In this document: in pieces, positions 41,769-52,057 of the stretch
Position numbering within the stretch: the first letter of the stretch is position 1
How the letters are laid out: each line of letters opens with the position of its first letter
Source of the DNA: Chondrus crispus
Lineage: Eukaryota; Rhodophyta; Florideophyceae; Gigartinales; Gigartinaceae
Reading direction: 5' to 3'
Length of the DNA: 64,000 nt
Assembly: GCF_000350225.1 (NCBI RefSeq)
Contig: NW_005179081.1
Coordinates: 1 to 64,000 of the forward strand
Made by a program: the position numbers and the translations under genes
The notes under the pieces: generated by a model
Told to the model about the DNA's origin: nothing
Database searches by the model: none
What the model saw: the letters and a program-made list of their open reading frames with translations, nothing else

Positions 41769-41920
41769 AGTCAATCAAAATTGATGGATTTGCGCATCAC
41801 AAATTGTGCGTTTGTGTTTTTCGAGTCGCCCAGTAAAATTTACGACCTTTTCTTTTGTTGAAACAGCTATCTATAAGTATGTTACACATTGAGGCTTGCA
41901 CCAATCGCGACAACCGCCTT

Positions 41921-44332
41921 CTATCGGGTTGGGGCACCTCGGTAGACATTCCCGTCAAAAACCCCCAGTATCCACTCCACAGCATGCCTCTTCCGAAGCA
42001 TATCGGTGCCAAGCACTGCAAGTCTGCACAGGGGGAGGAAGTCGATTTTACGCGCTTCACCTCTACGGACAAATATTCTCAAGGATGACAACGTGGTCTC
42101 GAGAACATCAAGATTACATCGTTTCATGAAGCGAAGCAGCAGAACGCAAACGAGTCTGACCTCTCGTTGGCTTAGCTTAGTGGAGGCGGCTATAACTTTG
42201 TCTAGACAGCTGGAGATCATATCACTGTCAACGACAGTATCTGCCAGGGCGTCGAATACGCTTGCTAGTTGCAGTAGCCTTTTCTGCTCACTTCGGGCGT
42301 TTCCGCAAAAGATGTATTCTTCTAACATAAGCGCCGGGAGCTCTTCCACGAGGGCGCTGCGTGCAGGCCTCAATGATGTTTCAGAGGTGTACAGAACTGC
42401 CCTAAAAAACTCAATACATTGAATAGAGAAGTTCTCACCACACCTATGCACGAGAAGACAACGCTGAAGAGCTCTTATGAGCGGTAGCCAAAATATATGG
42501 TGACCGTCTTCGTCCCCGCCTGAGGTACCCGCTTCTGAAGGACGGAAGAATACTTTAGACCTGTGCGAAGTAATTTGTTTCATAACATTCAGAAGATTTG
42601 CGGCTCTTATACCATTGGGTCCTGTCGAAACATCCATCACCAATGACAACAGAAACCCGCATGCTGCCTTCATTGATTCTGAATCACTGGAAACAACATG
42701 AACGGCTCTGGTTGCGAGGACGTTGAACACAGTCGCACTTCGGGTAGTTAAGAATGCGAGCAAATCACACAGAGCAATGGCATCTTGCGGTGTTGTCTCA
42801 CATTCGACGGCACTGGCAAGGACAAATCGCTCCACAACAATATTCTTGTGATTCTCCAGGGCTAAGCGTTGCAGAAAGTGCACACATTTGTTATTGCTCC
42901 CTTCGCGTGATGAGAACAATGCGTATGCTTTACCCAACACTTCAGAACAACCTTTGACGCTTCGGAGCAACTGGGGATCGACGTCGGCGTTACTATTATT
43001 GCTCCCTTTTTTCATCATGGCGACATTTATCATGATGACTTCTAAAATGCTTGTGAGGACCGAAAGCTGTTCATGAGTGAGCTGAGTACTTAGAGAGGAA
43101 GAGCTCCAGCAAGCAACACCAGCAACAGCGAGTATTTCATTATCTGTGTGAGAAAAGTCGTCGAGGAGCTGTCGTCCTGTGAAGTTCTCCAGTGAAGAAG
43201 TTTTATCTGCTAGGAGAAGCTGCAGTGTTTTCACATATGTTTCAATATAAGGAATAGTGCTGTGCAGTTTGACAGTTTCTAAAGAGTGTAGAATTCCCGA
43301 TGCGCATGCCAACCGTATTATGGAATTGGTATCCTTTGGCTCTGGCACCCCAAAAATGAAAGATTGGCCCATGTCATGAAGACTTAAAATCAGATTTCGC
43401 AACTCGCCGTCATCGTTCGACTTTTCCATTCTTATTGTTAGTGCACTAGAAATTCCTTTTGTGATGTCGAAATACACAGCAGCAGGCCAATGGCTTGGAG
43501 ATCTCGAGTGCTCTAACCATCCCAAGACGAGCGCCCTTAGTGCAGATATGAAGGATTCTTCTGGGACTCCTTTACTGCTCATCGGGCTTAACGATTTTAA
43601 CAACTTCGAGCGGTAATGATGAAACTGCTTACTGGTATTGCTCCTGGTAGAGGCCACTAGAGCAAGTGTTTCTAAAAGGGCAGGAACATCATCTTCTTCC
43701 CTTTTTTGTGCAAGTGCGTAGAAACACTGTTCGGCAGCCTTCCTGAGGCTCCGGAGCGTCGCCATCGAGGTGGCCAGAGCGTTCTCATGACATATCGCAG
43801 CAACCAGACGGCCAAGAAAGACAACAGCTTCACGACATACAGAACGATTTTCAGAGTAGGTTGCCAAGGAGGCAGTGAAGACAGAAAGGGTGAGCGGTAG
43901 GGTTTGAAGAAGGAAACTGGATAGTAAACGGGAGGGCCGGTTGCGTTTCCTCGCTTGAAGATCATGAAGATTTAGTGATAAGCGATTGATGGCGGTAGAA
44001 AGTCGTTTATGGGTGGATGCTGAAACAGGACGAGAGGCGGCCTCGCTGGCGGTGGCGAAGAGAACGTTGAGCTCGGGTTGAAGAACGAAGGTCTCCATGT
44101 CAGCGAGAGGAGAAACGTCAGTACCGGTATCGATTGCAGGGTGCGTACAAAGACTGCAGTCGAGGACGTCACGCGATGCATTCAGAACTTGGGGCACCGA
44201 CTGGGGTAAGGAGAGTATTCGCCACCAATTTGCACACAAGGTCCAGGCAAGACTTCGCAGGAGCATGGTTTGCCGGCACGAAGCTACAAATAGTCGGTTC
44301 CACAAGAAGCGGATAGTAGCCCTGTACAGCAT
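41921..44332 (-). CDS. Unassigned 803-residue helical protein
   Basis: Single-exon host gene that I do not recognise. It is predicted by eye to be almost wholly alpha-helical, with repeated Leu/Ala-rich amphipathic segments (such as LLSSFLLQTLPLTLSVFTASLATY and RLVCVLLLRFMKRC), as in HEAT/armadillo-type scaffolds, but no repeat consensus is clear. No signal peptide or catalytic motif. Two starts are possible: Met1 (44332), which adds a Trp/Arg/Leu-rich leader, or Met79 (44098; METFVLQPELN). The second looks more like a normal protein N-terminus. The leader may be a targeting peptide or simply upstream sequence. It heads three same-strand host genes. It ends about 90 bp from the Harbinger element. 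Confidence 0.65.
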   Translation of the reverse strand: MLYRATIRFLWNRLFVASCRQTMLLRSLAWTLCANWWRILSLPQSVPQVLNASRDVLDCSLCTHPAIDTGTDVSPLADMETFVLQPELNVLFATASEAASRPVSASTHKRLSTAINRLSLNLHDLQARKRNRPSRLLSSFLLQTLPLTLSVFTASLATYSENRSVCREAVVFLGRLVAAICHENALATSMATLRSLRKAAEQCFYALAQKREEDDVPALLETLALVASTRSNTSKQFHHYRSKLLKSLSPMSSKGVPEESFISALRALVLGWLEHSRSPSHWPAAVYFDITKGISSALTIRMEKSNDDGELRNLILSLHDMGQSFIFGVPEPKDTNSIIRLACASGILHSLETVKLHSTIPYIETYVKTLQLLLADKTSSLENFTGRQLLDDFSHTDNEILAVAGVACWSSSSLSTQLTHEQLSVLTSILEVIMINVAMMKKGSNNSNADVDPQLLRSVKGCSEVLGKAYALFSSREGSNNKCVHFLQRLALENHKNIVVERFVLASAVECETTPQDAIALCDLLAFLTTRSATVFNVLATRAVHVVSSDSESMKAACGFLLSLVMDVSTGPNGIRAANLLNVMKQITSHRSKVFFRPSEAGTSGGDEDGHHIFWLPLIRALQRCLLVHRCGENFSIQCIEFFRAVLYTSETSLRPARSALVEELPALMLEEYIFCGNARSEQKRLLQLASVFDALADTVVDSDMISSCLDKVIAASTKLSQREVRLVCVLLLRFMKRCNLDVLETTLSSLRIFVRRGEARKIDFLPLCRLAVLGTDMLRKRHAVEWILGVFDGNVYRGAPTR

Positions 44333-44762
44333 GAATGTTGATTGGAGTTAATGCCCGGCTGCGTGTGAGACAGACGCCAAACATTGGCCGCATCGATCGA
44401 GAGTCTCGATTCGAGACAGTCTACGAACTTTATTTGAGTTGAATGAAATGAAAGACAGACTACAGTAGTTTATTTGAGTGTACAGTACCGTACAGCACAT
44501 ACTGTACTCTACTCATATTTCGCGGTTCACCGATCAGTTTGCTAACTCAAACAACGGTACACAACGTAGATCCATCCAATTCAATAATTCTCCCCCGCCT
44601 CAGCATTCACTTTTTGACCTTGATTCTCTAAAGACAGCCGCGGGATATCGTCAGCGTTGCCTTACCAAACACTTTGTTTGCAGAGACACTAGAGACCGAC
44701 CAGAAGCATACAAATATGTCATCTGATCACCTTGAATATCCTGATGATGTGTTGTAGTTCGA
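44333..44762. promoter_or_regulatory. Intergenic region upstream of the 803-residue gene
   Basis: About 430 bp. It contains a dense cluster of GTACAGTA/TACTGTA words (44481-44510). It should carry the promoter of the 803-residue gene and the 3' end of the membrane-protein gene. Confidence 0.4.
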
Positions 44763-45665
44763 CTACACTCTCGTCCAACGTGAGCGGCGTGTCGCGGAAC
44801 GCCCATTTGAATCATCTTCAGACTCACATCCGTTTTCGTCGAAGTCTGTATCGTCGTCGCTCATCTCGTCATTCGATCGCGAGGACTTAAACCATGAGAG
44901 CAAACCTCCTGTTGGCTTGCCATTGTCACCTCTAACCTCGGTCATAAAATTCTCGACGTTCTTGAGTAAGTGCCGCACTCTGGCATGATTGAGTATAGAT
45001 CCGAGAACAAACAGCACGTCAGCTCCGAAATTGAATCTCCGGGATATCGAAGAAACCAAAGATGCGTCCTCGGCAAATTGGAAAACGAGCGCTTCATTGA
45101 GTCGGATCACAGATCCCACCATAAACAAACTGACGACAACGTTGTGGGCTACTGCAACTTTTGAAGGGACGCTAAACTCCAGCGACGGAAGAGATACCAC
45201 AGAGTTAACAAACATACCGGCGCACATTAGAATCGCACTGCATACCATGATGTGTGCGTCGAATCGGCCATCAAAGTACCAAAGCACATAGCTTTTCGAC
45301 ACTACCAGGAAGCATGAAAGGGCGCAGAATGCTGAAACCGTTCCATCGACAATGGTGGGGGCTGATATGAAGCGGTCCTTGTGTTTGCGCGCTTGGTGCC
45401 ATTTGTAAAACATGCGATGGGCTATGCTCGACGCTCGAAGGTCGGATACGTTGGAGACTAGCAGAAGTATCCATGCCAAAAACTCGGCGTCACGAGAGAC
45501 TTGAGAGAACGATTCTGCAAACACCAGAGAGGAATTGTGGCTTAAAAGCAAGAGCAGGCATCCTAGCAAGTGGACCAAGTCTGCGATCTTCTCATTTCGA
45601 GCACTGGTTTGGCCGCCATTACGACTGTAGCATCTGTGTGAGCGACAAGAAACATGGCGAACCAT
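44763..45665 (-). CDS. Unassigned multipass membrane protein (300 aa)
   Basis: Single-exon gene with about five or six hydrophobic segments, at residues about 30-48, 62-76, 107-130, 138-160, 168-190 and 212-228. A basic patch (KWHQARKHKDR) lies between the second and third. The C-terminal 60 residues are a soluble acidic tail (DEMSDDDTDFDENG) followed by an Arg-rich end. There is no recognisable transporter or enzyme motif and no clear signal peptide, so a location on an internal membrane or plasma membrane cannot be chosen. The arrangement of six segments with hydrophilic tails resembles small organelle-membrane families such as peroxisomal PEX11, but the match is too weak to name. Confidence 0.6.
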   Translation of the reverse strand: MVRHVSCRSHRCYSRNGGQTSARNEKIADLVHLLGCLLLLLSHNSSLVFAESFSQVSRDAEFLAWILLLVSNVSDLRASSIAHRMFYKWHQARKHKDRFISAPTIVDGTVSAFCALSCFLVVSKSYVLWYFDGRFDAHIMVCSAILMCAGMFVNSVVSLPSLEFSVPSKVAVAHNVVVSLFMVGSVIRLNEALVFQFAEDASLVSSISRRFNFGADVLFVLGSILNHARVRHLLKNVENFMTEVRGDNGKPTGGLLSWFKSSRSNDEMSDDDTDFDENGCESEDDSNGRSATRRSRWTRV

Positions 45666-47494
45666 GTTAAAGCTGCTGGCTTTTGAAAAGAATAGCGCTT
45701 TCGGAGGATAGCTTGGGCAATAAGCGGATTTTGCGAACGCTAGAGGTCGGTGAGCATGAAAGAGAAAGATTGAGTCTTATCGGCTTCTCAGTTGAAGCAT
45801 TCCATAGTGCAGAGATGCGACCGCGGGACGAGCAGCCTCGCTGCGTTCAGAAATGAACCTCTGTTGAAATCTTCGTGCATTCTACACTTGTCTTGGTTAT
45901 CAAGACTTCACGTCATCTTTCTGAAGACAAAGAATAGCTCACGGTAGTACAATTAAATTCAGGAATAAAGGACTTGATTCTCCTGACAACTGCGTCCTTG
46001 AAACCTAATTTCGCATTCAGTATTTGTCTCGTGCGACATTGTCAAGCTCTGGCTCTGTAAGGACTTCGAAGTGCGAGTGCCACATACAAAAATATTCAAA
46101 AGAGCCCAACTGTTGTGACCACTCCAGGGCATAATGAAAGCCAGGTCGTTTATTGGAGTCACAAGCCAGCTTTGGGCGACGTTGCTCGAGAGTCCGCTCA
46201 AGCACTTCAAGAATCCACCTGGTACCGCTCCCTTTCCGCTTGACGTCCTACGGATCGGCCTTGGACAACCCCGTCCGAGAATCCACTCTAACTTCCCAGG
46301 AGTCCACCTGATGTCCATGTCCAGAGCCCGTTTGATCCTTCCTCCTCTGATGCCTCTGCTTCATTCGTTGCTTCCTCTGTGTCTGTGTCCTCCATCGTTA
46401 TTCTCTATCTATCTCAGTCTTATGTACTGACTTCGCAGGCATCCTCTTCCCCCATATACTGCCCTTCGCTTCGCGCCGCTGGTGTCTCCTTGCGCGCCTT
46501 TCTCTTCATCATCCTTTCATTCCGACGCTCGCCAAAGAACACGCCATCTGCCGTCCCTACTTTCGCGTCCCTCAACCCATCAGCGGACTCACTACACGCC
46601 CACTAATATTAGTCCGCTTCCGCTTCGATTCCCTCCATCTGCGCACCCTCGATTTTCCACAATTCCTCACTGCCTGCGCTCTCCTCCAGAGGCTTTACCA
46701 TCGTCGCCAATCCTGATCACCCTGTCCGTTGGGCCCACACTGCCCTTCGTCCCAGTCTCCCGCGTCCGCATATCCCCAGCGAACCGCAATGTACGCAGGA
46801 GTACGCTCTTGGGACGCCTATGAGGCCTCATATTTTGACACGAAGTCCAGAATTCAGGTCTTCCTGTACTGTATTGTTCACGCATGTGGTAAGTTGCGGA
46901 CGGAGTGCATCGTGTCGGCGCAGATGTCGCTGGGAATCTTTCTAAATTCGAAGCCTCCCCATTTTTGCATGACAATGCATCCACCGAGTGTGGACGCCCC
47001 CAGAGGGGGACTTCTACACTCGATGGATGACTACTAGTGCAACGGTCCAATAGATCTATTGGACCGTTGTCCTCAGTTGTCCTCATTGAGGCTAGTTCTG
47101 TCCTGATTTGGAAACAACTGGTGGCTACAATGGCTCTGCCGAGAAGCCGGCTCTTCGCTTTTGCGCTATGCCAATAGTCTCGTTGCCGTTCAGACATTAA
47201 CGTTCGGACAGGAGTATGGGATGGGCCCTGGTGACGTATTGGACTGGAAACGTCGGAATCATTTTGGTTTGGGACCTCTCTGCAATTCTGCTCCTTACCG
47301 TGATAGAAACTGTGATAGAACTGGGCACATCTGCCGCCCCTTTTGGTCATCGCCTTTCTACAGAACGTCCCCAACTCGTTCCGCTGATACGGTCGATCGC
47401 GAAGCGCATAAAACTAAACTTTCATAAATAAGTTCCTCACGAAGATATCAATGGCAGCCGTCAGCACTATGCTTCACATACAAAAGCGTAATCT
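45666..47494. other. 1.8-kb intergenic region with a palindromic MITE junction
   Basis: Between the membrane-protein gene and the SEN1-like gene. Several overlapping frames on both strands (the longest 235 codons, 46667-47374, -) show no recognisable domain and read through repeat sequence, so I do not call them. At 47041-47068 lies a perfect 28-bp palindrome built from the MITE terminal word GGTCCAATAGA in both directions, followed by GTTGTCCTCA and a TCCTCATTGAGG relative. This looks like two MITE ends joined. Confidence 0.45.
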
Positions 47495-50400
47495 TCATCC
47501 GCCCCTCCGATTTCGACCGCCATGCTTTACGCGGGCCCTTCCTCTTCCACTGCCAGGATAACCCCAGCTATTGTGAGACCGGCTCTGGTTGCGTTGCACA
47601 TTCTCTTGACCGAGATGACTTTCACTGTTGGCATCAGCACCGAAGGTTTGTTGATAGTTTTCGTGAGGAAGAACCGCCATCTGCATACCAGCGGGCATGT
47701 GCATCAACGCTGCTTGTGGCATTACATCTTCATGCACGATACCCTGTTGGTGCAACTGTTGGTGCAGTGCATGTTGGTGGTGGTAAGCTTGTTGTTGAAT
47801 GGCCTGTTGCTGTAACACTTGCTGCGTTTGAAGAGCATGTTGCATCATGTGAGGATGTTGTTGCATTGCCTGCATTGCATGCAAGGCATCGATAGCGTGA
47901 GGTGCCCCCATGCCAGAGTCAAGAATTCCACTGGTTACGTGCTGAGGTGCGAGATTGTGGTTATACTGCGAGGGCAGCCACGTCTCATTGGAAATGAAGT
48001 TTTCACGATGGCGCTGTTCATGGGAAAAATGACCCCGTCCTCGACCTCGCTTCGGCCGAACTCGTCCTCTTCCGACGCGGTAGCCGCTACGACCTATGCT
48101 CGAAAAGCTGGGTTCAGGAGGCCTATGGCGCTTCCGGTCAACCTCTCGTACCTTTTCGTTCCAATTCTTGCGAGCTCTGCTGCTTTGACCTGACATGTCT
48201 GGGCCCCGAGCTCGTTTTTCTTCTGGTGAATTTATAGGCTTTGTTTCTGGCCCGCTTTTGCCCTGCCCGTCGACCTCCGTCCTCTTCAAAACTGCTTCAG
48301 CGTTAACGCTGCCGCACTGGTGCGGGTTTTGGACAAGTTCTTCTTTCGAATCTGGTCGCGACGAGGCCCCGTTCCCGGCGAGGTTGTTATTCTTTTCCTC
48401 TGGCGTTGTGCCCTTGCTGGAAAACAGCATATCCCACCCCGATGGTGCGGAACCCTCGCTTTTATCTCGCTTCTTGTCCGCTGACTTTTCGCGTCCATTC
48501 GCTTTTGCCTGTCGCCCTCTCGTTGTACTTCTTCTAGCCCTGTTGCTTCGATCAGAAACGTTACTGCGTTCGTTGTTTGCGACAGATGTTGTTGGGTTTC
48601 CATCAGCTGGTAGAAAAGGTTTCGTTTTTGGGGGTTCAGGTCTAATAATACTGCCTGGATCAGAACCGACGATCCGGTCACTTGCTGATCCATTACTAGC
48701 GCTTGTATTGGGGACATCGCCAGCGGCTGTGTCATGTGTGGTGACTGAAAGCGGTTGTTGCCATTGTCGGGTTGCTTCGTTCGAAGGCTTCGCCGAAGAT
48801 TTTGGGTCAGAATTTGCGTTTGTGACTGTCGCAGCCATTATTGCTTCCAGTTCTAGTGCCCCACCATTCCTGACGTGCTCTCGTAAAGTTTTCTCAATCC
48901 CGCTTAAATTTTGAACGCCTCCGTCTGCTAATACTTTTGACAGTTGCTCTAGTGTTGACTGCAAATCAAAGTTTTTGTCTCTTGAGGCGTCCGATATAGC
49001 CACCTTTGACGCATGCTGTGTTGCTGCATCACCAGGCACTGATAACTGTTGTGTTGGAACTTTCAAAACACTTGTATTGGACTTGACTTCTCCAGGAATA
49101 TCAGAAGGACGCCCTGGATCTGGCAGGCCTTCACTCTTGTCAGTGTCAGCAACCAATGACTTCCTTGTGGCCCGTCTACGGGGATCTACGGGGCCTTTGG
49201 AGGAAGAGTTCTTTTCTTTCGCGACGCGAGAGTTCTCAACCGGCGGACGCGGCCCAGGCTGGTGGAGTAGATTTTCGCTGCTTGAAGTGCATGGCACGAC
49301 CGGTGCTGACGCTATCAATCCCTTACGACTTGGGGTCGGTGGAATTAAGCATCGTGTGACGTTTGAAACGCTTATGAGGCATCCTCTCGAGCTCGCATCC
49401 TCGACGAGCTCTGCCCAGTCTGTTGACCCTTCTGCCAGCGCGTGTGCAGAACCCAGAATGATGAGAGACGACCTAGCTCGTGTTAGCCCGACGTTCATCC
49501 GACGCACATCACGCACGAATCCAATACCGCGGTGAGCTGATGCCGTTCTTACACAGCTGAAGACGATTACGTCTTTCTCTCGCCCCTGAAACGAGTCTAC
49601 TGTATCAATCTCTACATCGCCAGTGGGAATACCAGCCCTGTCAAATGACTGGCGCAGCTCCTGCATCTGTCGTTTGTAGGGTGTCACAACCCCAAAACCT
49701 GACACAGAACCGTGGACTTTGGCAGAAGCAGAAAAAAGAGAGTCCTTAGGGTAATTCTTCTTAAGGTTTGTATATATCAAAGAGGCAAGTTCAGCTTCTG
49801 ACCGATTGAAGATGGACCGATCGTCTCTGCTTCTCATTTCCTCTCCATCTGCAATATCCAGGAAAACGTATGGCCCAAGTTTTGGCCGTATGGCATCACG
49901 ATGATACGGCCGTGCTCTGCTCTCACCTTGCACACTTTCATCGTCAACTAGTCGGCCATGATAGAAATAGCGCCTAGGAAACGAGGATATGGCTGGATGC
50001 ATTCTGTACTGCGTGTCCAACATCTGTGCATTTTGGCCCCCCTTACATACTCGTTCTAGTAGTGATTGACCATACGCCAGCCCAGCGGCGCCTGACGATA
50101 AAACAGTAGCAGGAAGCTGTTGAGGGTCTCCGACAAGTAGGCATCGTCTAGCACCCAAGGCCATTGGAATTAGACAAGAAGGCTCAGTTGCTTGTGCGCC
50201 TTCATCTATAACAACAGTATCGAACAGAGCTCCTTCAGCGCTCGTAATATCATTGACAGCTCTCTTAGTCAAAATGCTTGATGCAGCGCCTGACAGCGTT
50301 GAAAACACTAATTGTGCATCTTCAACATATGTTCGCGCTATCTGTCGTAATTTTTCCTCCCGTTTGAGATCTTTCGCTCCATCTGATGCTGCGATGCTCA

Positions 50401-52057
50401 GCCTTCTCAAGTCTCTGTCCATCCTCTCAAGCTTTTCGTGGAGGTCAATGATTGTGGGGTGGGCAGATTCTTGTCTCTTGGGGGTACGAGCGAGCTGAAC
50501 AAGTAGAGAATTGCAGCGATTTTGCCAAGTGGTCAAAAACGCCATTTGGGCTTTCTTTTGAGCTTCTGCATTCATATCTTCTGCACAGAGACGATCCAAG
50601 AACGCTTCTGCCTGCCCTTCTGCTGTGAAAGACTTTGCTGCTTCTGACACCCTATCACCAGCTCCAATCCTCGCCAGTTCGGGGCAATACTCACGCCCCT
50701 GACCATCGACAAATTTGCTGCTCGTCAATCGGGTAAGAATCTCATCTACTGCAGAATTGGAAGGTGCGCAGATCAAAAGACGGGGTCGTCTTGCTCGTTT
50801 GGAAATCCGGACAAGCTTCGATTCACTAACCATTGAGAAAGTCTTACTCATTGCAAGAAGCATCGACGAGAGCAAACCTGTTTCTCGTCCTTTGTCTGGA
50901 ACTGCAGTTCGCGTTTCTGCTGCACTCGATTCTTCTTTGACGTGCGTTTGCGTTTGAGCACGACTTCCATGCATTGAAGCGAACGAAGCTAGTAGTCCTT
51001 CATAGTATTCCTGATATTGAGTCATATGGATAACGTTGAGAAGGGAGATCAACGTTCTCGTCTTTCCAGTCCCAGGAGGACCCTGAACGACAGAAAATCC
51101 ATTTCTGCACGTACTAGCGTGCAATATGGCCCGTGCTTGAGATGGGTTTAGACCAGTTTTGCTTGCGATAACTCGCGTGAAATTTTCTTCATTTCGAAAC
51201 TGCGATGAAGTAGTTCCTAGGTCCACATTTTGTTTCTCATCAACTAGGATTCCGGAAGCTGTAGCAGGTGTATCTTCTTCGTCCCGGACAAAACCTGTGC
51301 TTTGCTGCGCTGGACGAAGCAAAACGGGGAGCAGCACCGATGTTTTGATGGTTTGTAATGCATCAAATTCTCTCTTCATTGTCGTAAGGGATCCTAACCG
51401 TAAAAGGTTCCAGACGCGTGCACTTGGTAGGGCGTCCTCGTTTTCTTCACCGTCCTCCAAGTCAGTCCGAACCCCTAATTCATTACCGTCAGGAAACTTG
51501 GATAAAACGACTACGGCTCGAGAACCCGTTCTTGAGGGAATACGGACGACAACACCAAGGACAGCGTTGTCGGAGATGACCCGGGACGCTGGAAGCGGTT
51601 GTGATCGAGCACGAGGAGGTCGCTGACGTGTCTGTGAGGCGGAGGAGAGCCATAAAACAACGACATCATTATCAATGCAACCGACGGGTCCTTTTCGATC
51701 ATTCGAGTCAAGATCTACGGCCCAGCCAAAGCCCCAAGAATGCCGCCGTGACACCTTTGAGACAAGAACGAGGGCGGCGTTGGTGCCGGGCTCTTGACGA
51801 CGAGCTCGCAACTTCGGTTGGCGCGCTGGTTTGGATCTTTGAAACTTTTCCGAGGCTGAAAGCAGCTCAGCGGCAACTTCCGCAAGCAGAAGTGGTTCGA
51901 AGTACTCCTTGTATCTATCATATGATGAGAAAGTGACTTGAGGAGGAGAGCAGGACTCTGAATAGGATTTGGCCAGTTGATGGAGTTGGGTAGGCTGCCA
52001 CTGACATACTACTTCTGCCAAGGAACTGGATGGCGAAGGTTTGATTGCTCGCTGCAT
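47495..52057 (-). CDS. SEN1/senataxin-type SF1B helicase
   Basis: Single-exon 1520-residue nuclear helicase. SEN1 family members unwind RNA:DNA hybrids, help end transcription and resolve R-loops. Motifs in order: Q-motif region LNPSQARAI (about 303), Walker A GPPGTGKT (326-333), motif Ic APSNSAVDEI (about 431), motif II DEGA (618-621; DEAA is usual), motif III GDPQQLPA (643-650), motif IV QYRMHP (683-688), motif Va VTPYKRQ (791), motif V DSFQGRE (821) and motif VI NVGLTRAR (855-862). Residues 900-1300 are low complexity, then a basic Arg/Gly-rich stretch (RVGRGRVRPKRGRGRG) and a His/Gln/Met-rich segment (around 1395-1450). UPF1 and IGHMBP2 are related, but lack of a UPF1-type Cys-His domain favours SEN1. 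Start is the first Met. Confidence 0.9.
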   Translation of the reverse strand: MQRAIKPSPSSSLAEVVCQWQPTQLHQLAKSYSESCSPPQVTFSSYDRYKEYFEPLLLAEVAAELLSASEKFQRSKPARQPKLRARRQEPGTNAALVLVSKVSRRHSWGFGWAVDLDSNDRKGPVGCIDNDVVVLWLSSASQTRQRPPRARSQPLPASRVISDNAVLGVVVRIPSRTGSRAVVVLSKFPDGNELGVRTDLEDGEENEDALPSARVWNLLRLGSLTTMKREFDALQTIKTSVLLPVLLRPAQQSTGFVRDEEDTPATASGILVDEKQNVDLGTTSSQFRNEENFTRVIASKTGLNPSQARAILHASTCRNGFSVVQGPPGTGKTRTLISLLNVIHMTQYQEYYEGLLASFASMHGSRAQTQTHVKEESSAAETRTAVPDKGRETGLLSSMLLAMSKTFSMVSESKLVRISKRARRPRLLICAPSNSAVDEILTRLTSSKFVDGQGREYCPELARIGAGDRVSEAAKSFTAEGQAEAFLDRLCAEDMNAEAQKKAQMAFLTTWQNRCNSLLVQLARTPKRQESAHPTIIDLHEKLERMDRDLRRLSIAASDGAKDLKREEKLRQIARTYVEDAQLVFSTLSGAASSILTKRAVNDITSAEGALFDTVVIDEGAQATEPSCLIPMALGARRCLLVGDPQQLPATVLSSGAAGLAYGQSLLERVCKGGQNAQMLDTQYRMHPAISSFPRRYFYHGRLVDDESVQGESRARPYHRDAIRPKLGPYVFLDIADGEEMRSRDDRSIFNRSEAELASLIYTNLKKNYPKDSLFSASAKVHGSVSGFGVVTPYKRQMQELRQSFDRAGIPTGDVEIDTVDSFQGREKDVIVFSCVRTASAHRGIGFVRDVRRMNVGLTRARSSLIILGSAHALAEGSTDWAELVEDASSRGCLISVSNVTRCLIPPTPSRKGLIASAPVVPCTSSSENLLHQPGPRPPVENSRVAKEKNSSSKGPVDPRRRATRKSLVADTDKSEGLPDPGRPSDIPGEVKSNTSVLKVPTQQLSVPGDAATQHASKVAISDASRDKNFDLQSTLEQLSKVLADGGVQNLSGIEKTLREHVRNGGALELEAIMAATVTNANSDPKSSAKPSNEATRQWQQPLSVTTHDTAAGDVPNTSASNGSASDRIVGSDPGSIIRPEPPKTKPFLPADGNPTTSVANNERSNVSDRSNRARRSTTRGRQAKANGREKSADKKRDKSEGSAPSGWDMLFSSKGTTPEEKNNNLAGNGASSRPDSKEELVQNPHQCGSVNAEAVLKRTEVDGQGKSGPETKPINSPEEKRARGPDMSGQSSRARKNWNEKVREVDRKRHRPPEPSFSSIGRSGYRVGRGRVRPKRGRGRGHFSHEQRHRENFISNETWLPSQYNHNLAPQHVTSGILDSGMGAPHAIDALHAMQAMQQHPHMMQHALQTQQVLQQQAIQQQAYHHQHALHQQLHQQGIVHEDVMPQAALMHMPAGMQMAVLPHENYQQTFGADANSESHLGQENVQRNQSRSHNSWGYPGSGRGRARVKHGGRNRRGG

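Larger units (their letters stand above)
38094..41831. mobile_element. PIF/Harbinger element 1, two convergent genes, split by a solo LTR
   Basis: DNA transposon holding a Myb/SANT-like gene (+) and a DDE transposase (-), the standard two-gene PIF/Harbinger plan. Candidate terminal repeats: GGGCGCCTC at 38094 and GAGTCGCCC ending at 41831 (one mismatch). Inside each end lies an identical 14-bp palindrome TTGTGTATACACAA (38168-38181 and 41738-41751); the left end also carries several TTGTGTACA-type words (38120-38185). A 3-bp target duplication is not obvious, so exact ends are uncertain. A 762-bp solo LTR has inserted in the Myb gene, which therefore cannot be made, while the transposase frame is open. 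Confidence 0.7.

Noticed and set aside
46667-47374. 235-codon minus-strand frame in the intergenic region
   Set aside because: No domain, irregular composition, reads through MITE palindromes; probably chance.
48195-48914. 239-codon plus-strand frame
   Set aside because: Antisense of the low-complexity part of the SEN1-like helicase gene.
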